From Aphanomyces cochlioides (Eukaryota; Oomycota; Saprolegniomycetes; Saprolegniales; Verrucalvaceae), in assembly GCA_019828595.1 (NCBI GenBank), contig JAHQRK010000001.1, forward strand, positions 4,898,001 to 4,962,000: a stretch of 64,000 nucleotides of DNA, written 5' to 3'. Under the pieces are notes generated by a model. That model worked only from the letters and a program-made list of their open reading frames with translations. It did no database searches and was not told the DNA's origin. The translations under genes and the position numbers were made by a program. This document shows, piece by piece, positions 52,457-63,781 of the stretch (positions are counted from its first letter, which is position 1; each line of letters starts with the position of its first letter).

Positions 52457-55400
52457 TTAGAGTTGATCGTCCTCCAAATCGAGGGGATCAATTTCGTCGG
52501 CGTTCATGGAGTGGTGAGCTTTGCTGCAGAGCTCGTCGATGTGGTAATTGTTGGTGATGCTTTTGAGCATCGAGATGGCCGACAAGACGGGAGCCGGCAA
52601 AGTGAACTTCTCGAGATTGTCGCTGAAGTTTTCGATCAAAGCAAACAGCGACCAGTCCGTCAAGCAGTTGGTGTCAGGCAATCTTGTTGCTTCTTGGTTC
52701 AATAGAACAGTCAGTGCCTCCGAGTTTGTGTAGAGGTCTGGGGCCCGATTTGAGAGGAATAAGTCAATCGTAGCAAGTGCAAAGAGGATGCGCTTGATCT
52801 CTGGTATGTCCGTGGTCAATTCTTCCAAGATTTCTGACGGGTGAATCTTGTATTGAGCCATGAAGTTGACGTGATGTTTGTAGTTGTGAGGCTTGCCTTG
52901 AGCTTTTAACAAAGCCATCTTGCGCTCAATAGTCTTGGTTGCAACAAGTGACTGAAACAAACTGAGGTCTTCATCTTGTGCGTACATAGCATGTGCAACG
53001 AGCTGAGGATCATCTCGCAAAATGCGTTGACATTCGGTGATACTGCCTTCGACTTTCTTGTCTCGAATGATCTTCTTCGCCAATTCGAGGTGGGCTGCAG
53101 CAGACTTGTTAAGTCGTTGTTTCTTCGCTTTGCCTTTGGTCTTTTTCGGGCGTGGCGCACTTGAATCTTCCAATACAATTCGAGGCACTGCAAAGTCTTC
53201 AAACGAGAGTTCCACGTCGTCTTCTTCGAGGATATGAAAACGGTTGGATGTCGGCAGGGGATCCAAACGTGGGGACGAAGGCAAAGTACGTTTTGGAGCT
53301 GGTCCAGACCGGTAGCCCGTTACCAATTGAAGGTCCAGCGAGTTCTTGGGCTGCTCACTTGGTGGAGCAAGAGCGGGCGATTCGTTGGTAGACATTTCCA
53401 CATCTTCTTGTTGTTTGTCTTGTCCATTGTTGTTAGGGGGATCGCTGTCACCAGACATATCGACATCAGAGCCATGAGAAGGAGCTGTTGGCTGTGGTTG
53501 TTCATCTTGACGATCTCCAGATGCCTCAGTTGAGTCGGCCTCGCCTTCCGCATTTGTTCCAAGGTCTTGATCATGATCGTCTCCATCAGGTTCAGGTTCT
53601 TTTTCTCCTGACGGAGGAGATTTTGCCGCTGCCTTGGCCGCTTTTGCCTTCGCTTTTTCAGCCTTGGCCTCTGCACGTCGTGAAACAATCGACGGAGGCA
53701 ATGTCTTGTTCAGAGCAGCGATCTTGTGCTGAAACACGACGACAAAAGGCTGACCCGACGGATCCGTAATGGTGATTTCGCGTAGTGCGTCGCCGGATTT
53801 TGGCACCAACACTGCTGGAGGCGCAGGCGACTTGAAAATGACTCTCAAATGCGGCGACTTGATGTTCTGACCAGCAGTAGGGTTGAATGCTGCTATCACT
53901 GACTTGGTCAATGCAGCCATTTTCTTGACAATTGCCTTGGCCATCGAAGGGTGACTGACCTTGTTGAACGTAACATAGTAGTTGTTGCCATAACGCGAGT
54001 ACTTGGGAACCAGGAAATCTTTGCCACCAAGTCGAAACGTTGTGCCTCCCATTTCCACGCACGTAGACAAGTTGTAACTTGAGATCACAATGGTCTGTGG
54101 GTTCTTCTTGTGGATCAAAATGTTCGGAAATTTGGAGCCCCATAACGAACCAGGATTTTCCTTGACAAATTGATCGCAGATGACTTTTTCGGACCAGTCC
54201 TTGTAGCCTTCGCCCAACTTGACTGTGAGCTCGTACACTTGGGACTGGGGGGTGAGCAAAATGTTTTCAATGAAGGCGTCCATGTCACCAGAGTCTTTGT
54301 AGAATGCGTCCGCCATGGCCTCGCATCGCGCAATATCGTCATCGGCAATAGCATGAGCACCAGTGTTGCGATGTTTCGCGCCTTTGGGGGCATTGCCTTG
54401 CTTGGAATCTTTCTTGGACGAAGCTGAATCCTTGCCGGGAGTCTTTTGCGTCCATGGATTGGCCTTTTCAGCGTTTTGTTGCTCTTGATCGCCTTGTATT
54501 TTGTCTGCCGCGGTAGGAGGATCAACAGCGCCATTTCCTTGAGCAACGGATTTGTCGACAATGTCTTGATTTGACTGTTCATTGTCATTGTTTGTCGATT
54601 GTTCCTCTTGAATAACTTCTCCAGGAGTATCACACGACTTCGCTTGGCCGTTAATGTCGCCTGACCCATCAACCTCAGAGTGAATTTGAGTATTTCCCTC
54701 GTCGGTTAAGGCCTCGGATTCAGTAGAATCCTTCCCCTCGGCGTCTCCAGAGACCATATCCACGTCCTCTTGAGATTTTTCTTCTTCCTCTCCCGTTCTA
54801 GGAGGCTCAGCACAGGGGGCGACGCGGTTGGTGGCTGCTGGCTCAGTCCCATTGGTCACGAGAAAGGCCGGGGCCAGACCCCCAGTGACAGGGGTAGAAG
54901 GGGAATCCATGCCATCCCCGCAGCACGGTGACTGGGGTACACCATTGCTCCGGCGAGAACCCAAATCGGGATACCGCCCCCGCCCCTCCGAAGAGGCCCC
55001 TGGGGGAAGTAGACAGAACCGCAGGGTGTGCCCATAGGGGGGGCCCTCGTAGCCTCTAGGGCTGGCATGGACCCCGTTTTCTCGCCGCCTTCACTGGGGA
55101 TCGACTCCAATTGGAGTCCAGGGAAGCAGCCACCACAGGCACAAGGCCCCAGTGGTTCGCCCTCCTGAGTGAGGGCTTCGCTAGACAAGTTAACGACAGT
55201 GGTCTGGGGGTCAACCACTGACCCACTGAGGTTGACCCCCCCTGGAACTCCGGCGAGTGGAGCACCAGGTGAAGCGCTGGGGGAGCGAGACGCAGATTGG
55301 TCTCCAGAGACGCTGTTGGGGTCGAACTCGACCTCCACTTCGGCCCTAGGGTTAGGTGTAGAGACATTACTCACACCACTTCCGCCATCCTGATTGGACG

Positions 55401-55479
55401 ACGAAAGTGGGTGAGGTGATACAAAACCTGGAATGATGGTGACTCCGTGAGTGTTGGTCTCACGGAGCTCGGAACAGCT
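52457..55479 (-). pseudogene. ORF1 of copy M, start lost and one frameshift
   Basis: Open from about codon 164 to the TAA at 52457-52459; the proximal part is in another frame because a run of six G is five at 55002-55006 (plus strand). The initiating ATG was lost in the 5' truncation. This is the same homopolymer that is short in copy I. Confidence 0.92.
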
Positions 55480-55491
55480 CGATATGTCTGG
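55479..55491 (+). repeat. Target-site duplication of copy M, right copy (13 bp)
   Basis: Repeats 48164-48176; K ORF1 continues with TGACAGCG. Confidence 0.92.
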
Positions 55492-56084
55492 TGACAGCGA
55501 TCCCCCTAACAACAATGGACAAGACAAACAACAAGAAGATGTGGAAATGTCTACCAACGAATCGCCCGCTCTTGCTCCACCAAGTGAGCAGCCCAAGAAC
55601 TCGCTGGACCTTCAATTGGTAACGGGCTACCGGTCTGGACCAGCTCCAAAACGTACTTTGCCTTCGTCCCCACGTTTGGATCCCCTGCCGACATCCAACC
55701 GTTTTCATATCCTCGAAGAAGACGACGTGGAACTCTCGTTTGAAGACTTTGCAGTGCCTCGAATTGTATTGGAAGATTCAAGTGCGCCACGCCCGAAAAA
55801 GACCAAAGGCAAAGCGAAGAAACAACGACTTAACAAGTCTGCTGCAGCCCACCTCGAATTGGCGAAGAAGATCATTCGAGACAAGAAAGTCGAAGGCAGT
55901 ATCACCGAATGTCAACGCATTTTGCGAGATGATCCTCAGCTCGTTGCACATGCTATGTACGCACAAGATGAAGACCTCAGTTTGTTTCAGTCACTTGTTG
56001 CAACCAAGACTATTGAGCGCAAGATGGCTTTGTTAAAAGCTCAAGGCAAGCCTCACAACTACAAACATCACGTCAACTTCATGG
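55492..56084 (+). pseudogene. ORF1 of copy K, piece 3
   Basis: Encodes the acidic stretch after PPNNNG, the basic PKKTKGKAKKQRLNK segment and the start of the C-terminal domain to KHHVNFM, where copy N cuts in. Confidence 0.92.
56070..56084 (+). repeat. Target-site duplication of copy N, left copy (15 bp)
   Basis: ACGTCAACTTCATGG, repeated exactly at 62782-62796. Confidence 0.93.
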
Positions 56085-56230
56085 TTAAATGAGTTGTATT
56101 AACCTTATTTTTGAGCAAAGGCCCTAATGACTTACTAATTTGCCTCGTACTGTATAAATAGAACTTGGAAAACAGAATATGGCAAAGTGGTCATTGAACA
56201 GGAGATGAAGTGAGTGAGCCGTCAGCTCAC

Positions 56231-59200
56231 TCATGAAACGACGCTGTCAGGAATGGCGTGTTGACGTAACCAGGGGTCCGAAGATAGATGCTTGAGCACA
56301 TTGAATACCTTGGTGTATCCCTTCTTGAGAGGGAGATCAACCAGGAGGTGTTGTAGATGTAGCTTGATCAAAGAGGCAGCATGAATGGCAACTTCCATCG
56401 GACTCTTCTCTGTGAGGTCGGGTCGAAAGGTGCGATCGGCACGTTGGAGCCATATTTGATAATACACGCAGGCTCGGACAATCGGCCAGATCTTCAGATA
56501 GCCACGGATGTAGTATCCATCGGACGGCTTGGGCGTCTCGTAGAACATTTCCAGACACGTTGACGGAAAGGAACACTCGAGCAGTCGCTGGATTGTCTTG
56601 AAGGAATACCAAACAGATTGACCATATCCACAAGAGAACAGGAAATGCTCGTACGTTTCATTGACACGACAGAAGACACACGTCGGCTTGGGGTCTTGGT
56701 ACTGAAACAGATATTGCATGGCGTTGGCGCGGAGAAGGGTCTTGAAAATGAACTCTCCATATCGAGGGAGAATGTGGTCGGGTTGGAGGAAGGCGGCAAG
56801 TTGGGTAAGGCGCTTGGGGTCTTCGTAAAAGTTGGATGGCAGGTTGAGATGCTTGGTAGGAAGAATGGACGAGCTGACAGCTGGAGAAGCTCTGATCTTA
56901 GCCGATTTCGAAGTCGCAAGCGCCAACAAGATCGGACTCGAGTCAGGGTGTATCATCCAGTGCCATTCCATCCATTCAGAGCTTGGCGTCGGCAAGTGGA
57001 ACACGGGAGCATCCTCTTCAGAAACAATCTCAAACAATCGTGATAACTTGGTCACCAAGATTGAGATCCATTGTTTCGTTGGAGGGACAAAATTGGCTTG
57101 GCGGCAGGCACGGTTGATTTTGTCGAACAAGATCGAAGCTGGCCAAACTCGCTGACACGGAGTCAACAAATGCGACAACTTCGTGATGTGAAGCGACGCC
57201 AATACATTGGCTTGGTCTTGCGTCGATGTAGAGCACTGATCGTATAGGTCTTCGAGTCCAGGCAGATACGAGTTGTGCCAAAGGGGAACATCCAAAGATG
57301 AGATGTGATTTGGACAGCCGTACGGAGTCCAGCGAGATTCAAACCAGCTACTCAATAAGGCTTTCCACATTGGAGTGATATTGGGATTCTTGTACAGTTG
57401 TCTGATAATGCAGAAGAGCCATTTGCCAAGAGGAGATCTCGGGGGGAACCCCATGGATGAAAAGCCTTCTCGAGGAGAGTATAGCCCGGCGTAATCCAGG
57501 CGGACATGGCAGACTTGCGGGGTGGGGTGGTGATGGCTTGAATGCATCTGATCATGACAGAGCGGTTGTGTTGTTGCCATAAAGCAAGTGCATGGTGCAG
57601 GCCTAAGCCACCGGACTTCTTCGGCATGAATAGGATCTCCTTTTTGATCAAACGGAGGCCATGGACAGAGGAGGATGGGTTGATTTCTTCACCATGCATA
57701 AATTGAAGCATGGCCTTGTCGATCTTTTTGGCCAGGTCTTTGTCGGCAGGGACAAAAGCCAGTTGGTACCATAACACATGCAGACATATGCTGTGCAGGA
57801 TAGTGACTTTTCCGGCCATGGTTCGAGCCTTGTAGAGCCACAAAGACAAGCGAGCCACAAACTTCTCAAACACGTAATTGAAACGTGCCAATGGAGAAAG
57901 ATTGGGCGCAACCAAGATACCAAGAGCCTTCACGGGACTGTCGGAAGTAACTTGTAGTGAGGCAAGGTTCCCATTCAACTGGCTGTAGGTCAGAATTTGG
58001 GTCTTGTCTACGTTGAGTCGGAAACCAGACTTGTCGCAAAAGGTTTGAACCAATGCAAGCTGCCGGTGGAGGCACGTCTCATTTGCCGCATAGAGTTGCG
58101 AGTCGTCGGCAAAGTAACTCCCAGTGTGGTAGCGATCCCCACACTTGATGCCATAGTTGGAGTGTTGCCGTAGGAGTTGGCACATCGGTTCCAAAGCGAT
58201 CACAAACAGAAGTGGCGACAGTGGATCACCTTGCAACACACCGCGTGAGATGTGAACTGGCTTGGACAAGAAGCCGTTCACCAAGATGCGAGACTTGCGG
58301 CCCGAGTACAGTACGCGAACCATGTCAACAAAGGTTTCGGGAAAGCCATAGTGACGGAGGACGCGGAGCAAGTACGCGTGGTCCACGCGATCAAAAGCTT
58401 TCTCAAAGTCAAGCAGTGCCACCATCGAGGACGGACTGTGTAGTTTGATGTGGTGCAGCATGTCATCCAGTCGTGCAATATTGGTTTGGATATTGCTTCG
58501 ACGGATAAAGCCTTGCTGGTCCGGGTGGATGATGTGTCGAATGTGGCGCTGGAGTCGATAAGCCAGAATACTCGTCAGGATTTTCACATCCGTGTTGAGT
58601 AGGCTAATGGGCCGATAGTTCTTGGCCTGTGACTTGGGGCCTTTCTTGTGCAGCAACACCAGCGTACTGACAAGTTGCATGGGAGTCAAGCGAGGGTGAG
58701 AATGGAGCTGGTGTGTGAATAGCAGCTCCAATACCAACGACCACTTGTGAGGTGCAAGTTTGAGGACTTCGAATGGCAGAGCGTTGGGACCTGGCGCTGA
58801 GTTCGAACTGCTGTGTCGAATAGCATGATAGAACTCGTTGGCGCGCAAGGGAGCCGACAGCTCTTTCTGGGCTTGCTCTGGCAGTTGCTTGTGTCGAGTC
58901 AATGGGGTCAGAAATGACGACACTTCGTCTCCAGATCGCTGCACGTCGGGAGCTGCAAACAAGTCCTTGTAGTAGTCGACCAGGACGTCAGACATGCCTT
59001 GTTGATTGGAGACAACATTTCCATTGACATCCACCAACTCTTTGAAGACTGTCTTCTTCAAGGGGGTAGGGACAGGGGACATGAAGTGGAACTTGGACGA
59101 GCGCTCTGCTTTGTACAAGTGAAGTTGGAACGCCTGGTCTTGACGAAACTGCTTGTCTCGATCTTGCAGCTCGTGAATTTGCTTTTGAAGGTCTCGCACT

Positions 59201-60285
59201 CGATCCACCAGCACTGAATCTTGACGCATGTTGGGGACTTGCAAAAGCGAAGCGATCTCGACAGCTAACTTCTTCAACGGCAGACGTTGTTTCTCCAATC
59301 GTTGAGAATGGAATTCTTTGAGTTGGGAGCGGATATCATTGACCAGTATGTCGTAGGCCTTGGAGATATTGTGGAATGTTGGAGACTTGTCCAAAAATCG
59401 ATCCAGACATCCATGAACAATCTCGGCCGCTCGTGGTAGACGAAGTAGCCAAGTTGGAGCTTTCCATGATCCAGAGCCATGGCGCAATGTTTGACGCTTT
59501 GAGATGATACGACAAGCCACGTGGTCAGCCTGTGGAACGTGTGGCATGTGCGTCGCCTTCCAATGACGAAGACCCGCCAAGGTGGACGAACAAAATATGT
59601 AGTCGAGTCGGTTGGTGAGTGTGGGACTTGTGAAGGTTCTTGCCACGGGGTTTTGACGGCGAAACAGATCCACCAGAGACAAACTGTGCATCCATTGTTC
59701 CAGTTGAAGGGTGCCGGCCATGGTGGAGGTACTGGGTCTCAACGAATCCAAATCTTTGTTGAGAGTGCAGTTGAAATCTCCTCCAACAATGTGGAGCGCA
59801 TGTGGAGGAAAGTCGCGTGGCAATTCTTCGAAGTAACTTGCTCGTTCTTGGAAGGCTGCCGGCGCATAGATATTGTGGAGAACGACTGTCAGTGGACCCA
59901 GAGTACATCGCACTTGTAGATAACGACCACGAAGCACTGGGTTGTCATGAGGGACTTGAGTGGCGTTCTTCAAAGGAGAGTGAGGATGTATCAACGTAGC
60001 CAGACCTCCAGTGGCTGGCGACGTGGATACTTCAGGGTAAATAGGCTCTTCAAAGAACAAAGAGCCTTCGTGGTTTGTGATGCGTTGCCAATGGAACGCA
60101 ACACGGTCGTGGAGACTTGGCGTGCGGAAACGGGTTTCTTGGATAAAGGAAACGTCGTGAACACTTGATAGTTTGTCGAGGATGTACCGATGACTGTTGG
60201 AGAAGCCATTGGTGTTGAGGGAGATGATTTGTGGGTCCCAGTCCACGAGTTCAGTTGGGACATCGGAGAAGTTGTTGTCAATCAT
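56231..60285 (-). pseudogene. ORF2 of copy N, single-base frameshift
   Basis: ATG at 60285. The endonuclease and reverse transcriptase are open in one frame to about residue 960; a base is missing at 57406-57407 (TCTGATAATG against TCTGATGAATG), after which the C-terminal region with the Cys/His finger is open in another frame. Private change VCLHVLW-like (P to H) before the break; shares AAPDVQ with copy F. Confidence 0.93.
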
Positions 60286-60363
60286 CACGAGTACAGATGA
60301 AAATGAGTAGAATGGAGGGGTCAGAGGGGAGGTTGAAATGGATTGAAGCAGGGGATAGAAGCC

Positions 60364-62781
60364 TTAGAGTTGATCGTCCTCCAAATCGAGGGGATCAATT
60401 TCGTCGTCGGTTCATGGAGTGGTGAGCTTTGCTGCAGAGCTCGTCGATGTGGTAATTGTTGGTGATGCTTTTGAGCATCGAGATGGCCGACAAGACGGGA
60501 GCCGGCAAAGTGAACTTCTCGAGATTGTCGCTGAAGTTTTCGATCAAAGCAAACAGCGACCAGTCCGTCAAGCAGTTGGTGTCAGGCAATCTTGTTGCTT
60601 CTTGGTTCAATAGAACAGTCAGTGCCTCCGAGTTTGTGTAGAGGTCTGGGGCCCGATTTGAGAGGAATAAGTCAATCGTAGCAAGTGCAAAGAGGATGCG
60701 CTTGATCTCTGGTATGTCCGTGGTCAATTCTTCCAAGATTTCTGACGGGTGAATCTTGTATTGAGCCATGAAGTTGACGTGATGTTTGTAGTTGTGAGGC
60801 TTGCCTTGAGCTTTTAACAAAGCCATCTTGCGCTCAATAGTCTTGGTTGCAACAAGTGACTGAAACAAACTGAGGTCTTCATCTTGTGCGTACATAGCAT
60901 GTGCAACGAGCTGAGGATCATCTCGCAAAATGCGTTGACATTCGGTGATACTGCCTTCGACTTTCTTGTCTCGAATGATCTTCTTCGCCAATTCGAGGTG
61001 GGCTGCAGCAGACTTGTTAAGTCGTTGTTTCTTCGCTTTGCCTTTGGTCTTTTTCGGGCGTGGCGCACTTGAATCTTCCAATACAATTCGAGGCACTGCA
61101 AAGTCTTCAAACGAGAGTTCCACGTCGTCTTCTTCGAGGATATGAAAACGGTTGGATGTCGGCAGGGGATCCAAACGTGGGGACGAAGGCAAAGTACGTT
61201 TTGGAGCTGGTCCAGACCGGTAGCCCGTTACCAATTGAAGGTCCAGCGAGTTCTTGGGCTGCTCACTTGGTGGAGCAAGAGCGGGCGATTCGTTGGTAGA
61301 CATTTCCACATCTTCTTGTTGTTTGTCTTGTCCATTGTTGTTAGGGGGATCGCTGTCACCAGACATATCGACATCAGAGCCATGAGAAGGAGCTGTTGGC
61401 TGTGGTTGTTCATCTTGACCATCTTCAGATGCCTCAGTTGAGTCGGCCTTGCCTTCCGCATTTGTTCCAGGGTCTTGATCATGATCGTCTCCATCATGTT
61501 CAGGTTCTTTTTCTCCTGACGGAGGAGATTTTGCCGCTGCCTTGGCCGCTTTTGCCTTCGCTTTTTCAGCCTTGGCCTCTGCACGTCGTGAAACAATCGA
61601 CGGAGGCAATGTCTTGTTCAGAGCAGCGATCTTGTGCTGAAACACGACGACAAAAGGCTGACCCGACGGATCCGTAATGGTGATTTCGCGTAGTGCGTCG
61701 CCGGATTTTGGCACCAGCACTGCAGGAGGCGCAGACGACTTGAAAATGACTCTCAAATGCGGCGACTTGATGTTCTGACCAGCAGTAGGGTTGAATGCTG
61801 CTATCACTGACTTGGTCAATGCAGCCATTTTCTTGACAATTGCCTTGGCCATCGAAGGGTGACTGACCTTGTTGAACGTAACGTAGTAGTTGTTGCCATA
61901 ACGCGAGTACTTGGGAACCAGGAAGTCTTTACCACCAAGTCGAAACGTTGTGCCTCCCATTTCCACGCACGTAGACAAGTTGTAACTTGAGATCACAATG
62001 GTCTGTGGGTTCTTCTTGTGGATCAAAATGTTCGGAAATTTGGAGCCCCATAACGAACCAGGATTTTCCTTGACAAATTGATCGCAGATGACTTTTTCGG
62101 ACCAGTCCTTGTAGCCTTCGCCCAACTTGACTGTGAGCTCGTACACTTGGGACTGGGGAGTGAGCAAAATGTTTTCAATGAAGGCGTCCATGTCACCAGA
62201 GTCTTTGTAGAATGCGTCCGCCATGGCCTCGCATCGCGCAATATCGTCATCGGCAATAGCATGAGCACCAGTGTTGCGATGTTTCGCGCCTTTGGGGGCA
62301 TTGCCTTGCTTGGAATCTTTCTTGGACGAAGCTGAATCCTTGCCGGGAGCCTTTTGCGTCCATGGATTGGCCTTTTCAGCGTTTTGTTGCTCTTGATCGC
62401 CTTGTATTTTGTCTGCCGCGGTAGGAGGATCAACAGCGCCATTTCCTTGAGCAACGGATTTGTCGACAATGTCTTGATTTGACTGGTCATTGTCATTGTT
62501 TGTCGATTGTTCCTCTTGAATAACTTCTCCAGGAGTATCACACGGCTTCGCTTGGCCGTTAATGTCGCCTGACCCATCAACCTCAGAGTGAATTTGAGTA
62601 TTTCCCTCGTCGGTTAAGGCCTCGGTTTCAGTAGAATCCTTCCCCTCGGCGTCTCCAGAGACCATATCCACGTCCTCTTGAGATTTTTCTTCTTCCTCTC
62701 CCGTTCTAGGAGGCTCAGCACAGGGGGCGACGCGGTTGGTGGCTGCTGGCTCAGTCCCATTGGTCACGAGAAAGGCCGGGG
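60364..62781 (-). pseudogene. ORF1 of copy N, 5'-truncated with altered C-terminus
   Basis: Open from the truncation point near LVTNGTEPA for about 790 codons. At 60401-60410 the sequence CGTCGTCGG replaces CGTCGGCG, a net gain of one base, so the protein ends MNRRRN at 60395 and loses the last dozen residues. The usual stop position is 60364-60366. Confidence 0.9.
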
Positions 62782-62796
62782 ACGTCAACTTCATGG
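62782..62796 (+). repeat. Target-site duplication of copy N, right copy (15 bp)
   Basis: Exact repeat of 56070-56084; K continues with CTCAATACAAG. Confidence 0.93.
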
Positions 62797-63197
62797 CTCA
62801 ATACAAGATTCACCCGTCAGAAATCTTGGAAGAATTGACCACGGACATACCAGAGATCAAGCGCATCCTCTTTGCACTTGCTACGATTGACTTATTCCTC
62901 TCAAATCGGGCCCCAGACCTCTACACAAACTCGGAGGCACTGACTGTTCTATTGAACCAAGAAGCAACAAGATTGCCTGACACCAACTGCTTGACGGACT
63001 GGTCGCTGTTTGCTTTGATCGAAAACTTCAGCGACAATCTCGAGAAGTTCACTTTGCCGGCTCCCGTCTTGTCGGCCATCTCGATGCTCAAAAGCATCAC
63101 CAACAATTACCACATCGACGAGCTCTGCAGCAAAGCTCACCACTCCATGAACGCCGACGAAATTGATCCCCTCGATTTGGAGGACGATCAACTCTAA
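62797..63197 (+). pseudogene. ORF1 of copy K, piece 4 (C-terminus)
   Basis: C-terminal domain of ORF1 from AQYKIHPSE to DLEDDQL and the TAA at 63195-63197. Confidence 0.92.
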
Positions 63198-63275
63198 GGC
63201 TTCTATCCCCTGCTTCAATCCATTTCAACCTCCCCTCTGACCCCTCCATTCTACTCATTTTCATCTGTACTCGTG

Positions 63276-63781
63276 ATGAGTGACAACAACTTCTCCGATG
63301 TCCCAACTGAACTCGTGGACTGGGACCCACAAATCATCTCCCTCAACACCAATGGCTTCTCCAACAGTCATCGGTACATCCTCGACAAACTATCAAGTGT
63401 TCACGACGTTTCCTTTATCCAAGAAACCCGTTTCCGCACGCCAAGTCTCCACGACCGTGTTGCGTTCCATTGGCAACGCATCACAAACCACGAAGGCTCT
63501 TTGTTCTTTGAAGAGCCTATTTACCCTGAAGTATCCACGTCGCCAGCCACTGGAGGTCTGGCTACGTTGATACATCCTCACTCTCCTTTGAAGAACGCCA
63601 CTCAAGTCCCTCATGACAACCCAGTGCTTCGTGGTCGTTATCTACAAGTGCGATGTACTCTGGGTCCACTGACAGTCGTTCTCCACAATATCTATGCGCC
63701 GGCAGCCTTCCAACAACGAGCAAGTTACTTCGAAGAATTGCCACGCGACTTTCCTCCACATGCGCTCCACATTGTTGGAGG
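63276..63781 (+). pseudogene. ORF2 of copy K, N-terminal part cut by copy O
   Basis: ATG at 63276, 78 nt after the ORF1 stop and in the same frame. Encodes the first part of the endonuclease to HIVGG, just before the catalytic GGDFN is complete. Begins MSDNNF like copy L. A stop (TAA) arises from the first bases of copy O. Confidence 0.92.

Larger units (their letters stand above)
48177..55479 (-). mobile_element. LINE copy M, 5'-truncated by about 77 nt
   Basis: Antisense insertion in K ORF1 with a 13-bp duplication. The 5' UTR and the ORF1 ATG are missing; the first element bases are AGCTGTTCC-like sequence of codon 7 onward, joined to the target with 1-2 nt overlap. ORF2 is intact, ORF1 is frameshifted. 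Confidence 0.94.
55480..56084 (+). mobile_element. LINE copy K, piece 3 of 4
   Basis: K ORF1 between copies M and N, ending with the 15-bp target duplication of N. Confidence 0.93.
56085..62781 (-). mobile_element. LINE copy N, 6,697 bp, 5'-truncated in ORF1
   Basis: Antisense insertion in K ORF1 with a 15-bp duplication. About 684 nt of the 5' end are missing. Length equals the homologous part of G because a lost base in ORF2 and a gained base in ORF1 cancel. Confidence 0.94.
62782..63781 (+). mobile_element. LINE copy K, piece 4 of 4 (interrupted again at 63781)
   Basis: End of K ORF1, the spacer and the first 506 nt of ORF2. Copy O begins at 63782 after GGAGG, so the rest of K should lie beyond copy O outside the window. 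Confidence 0.93.
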
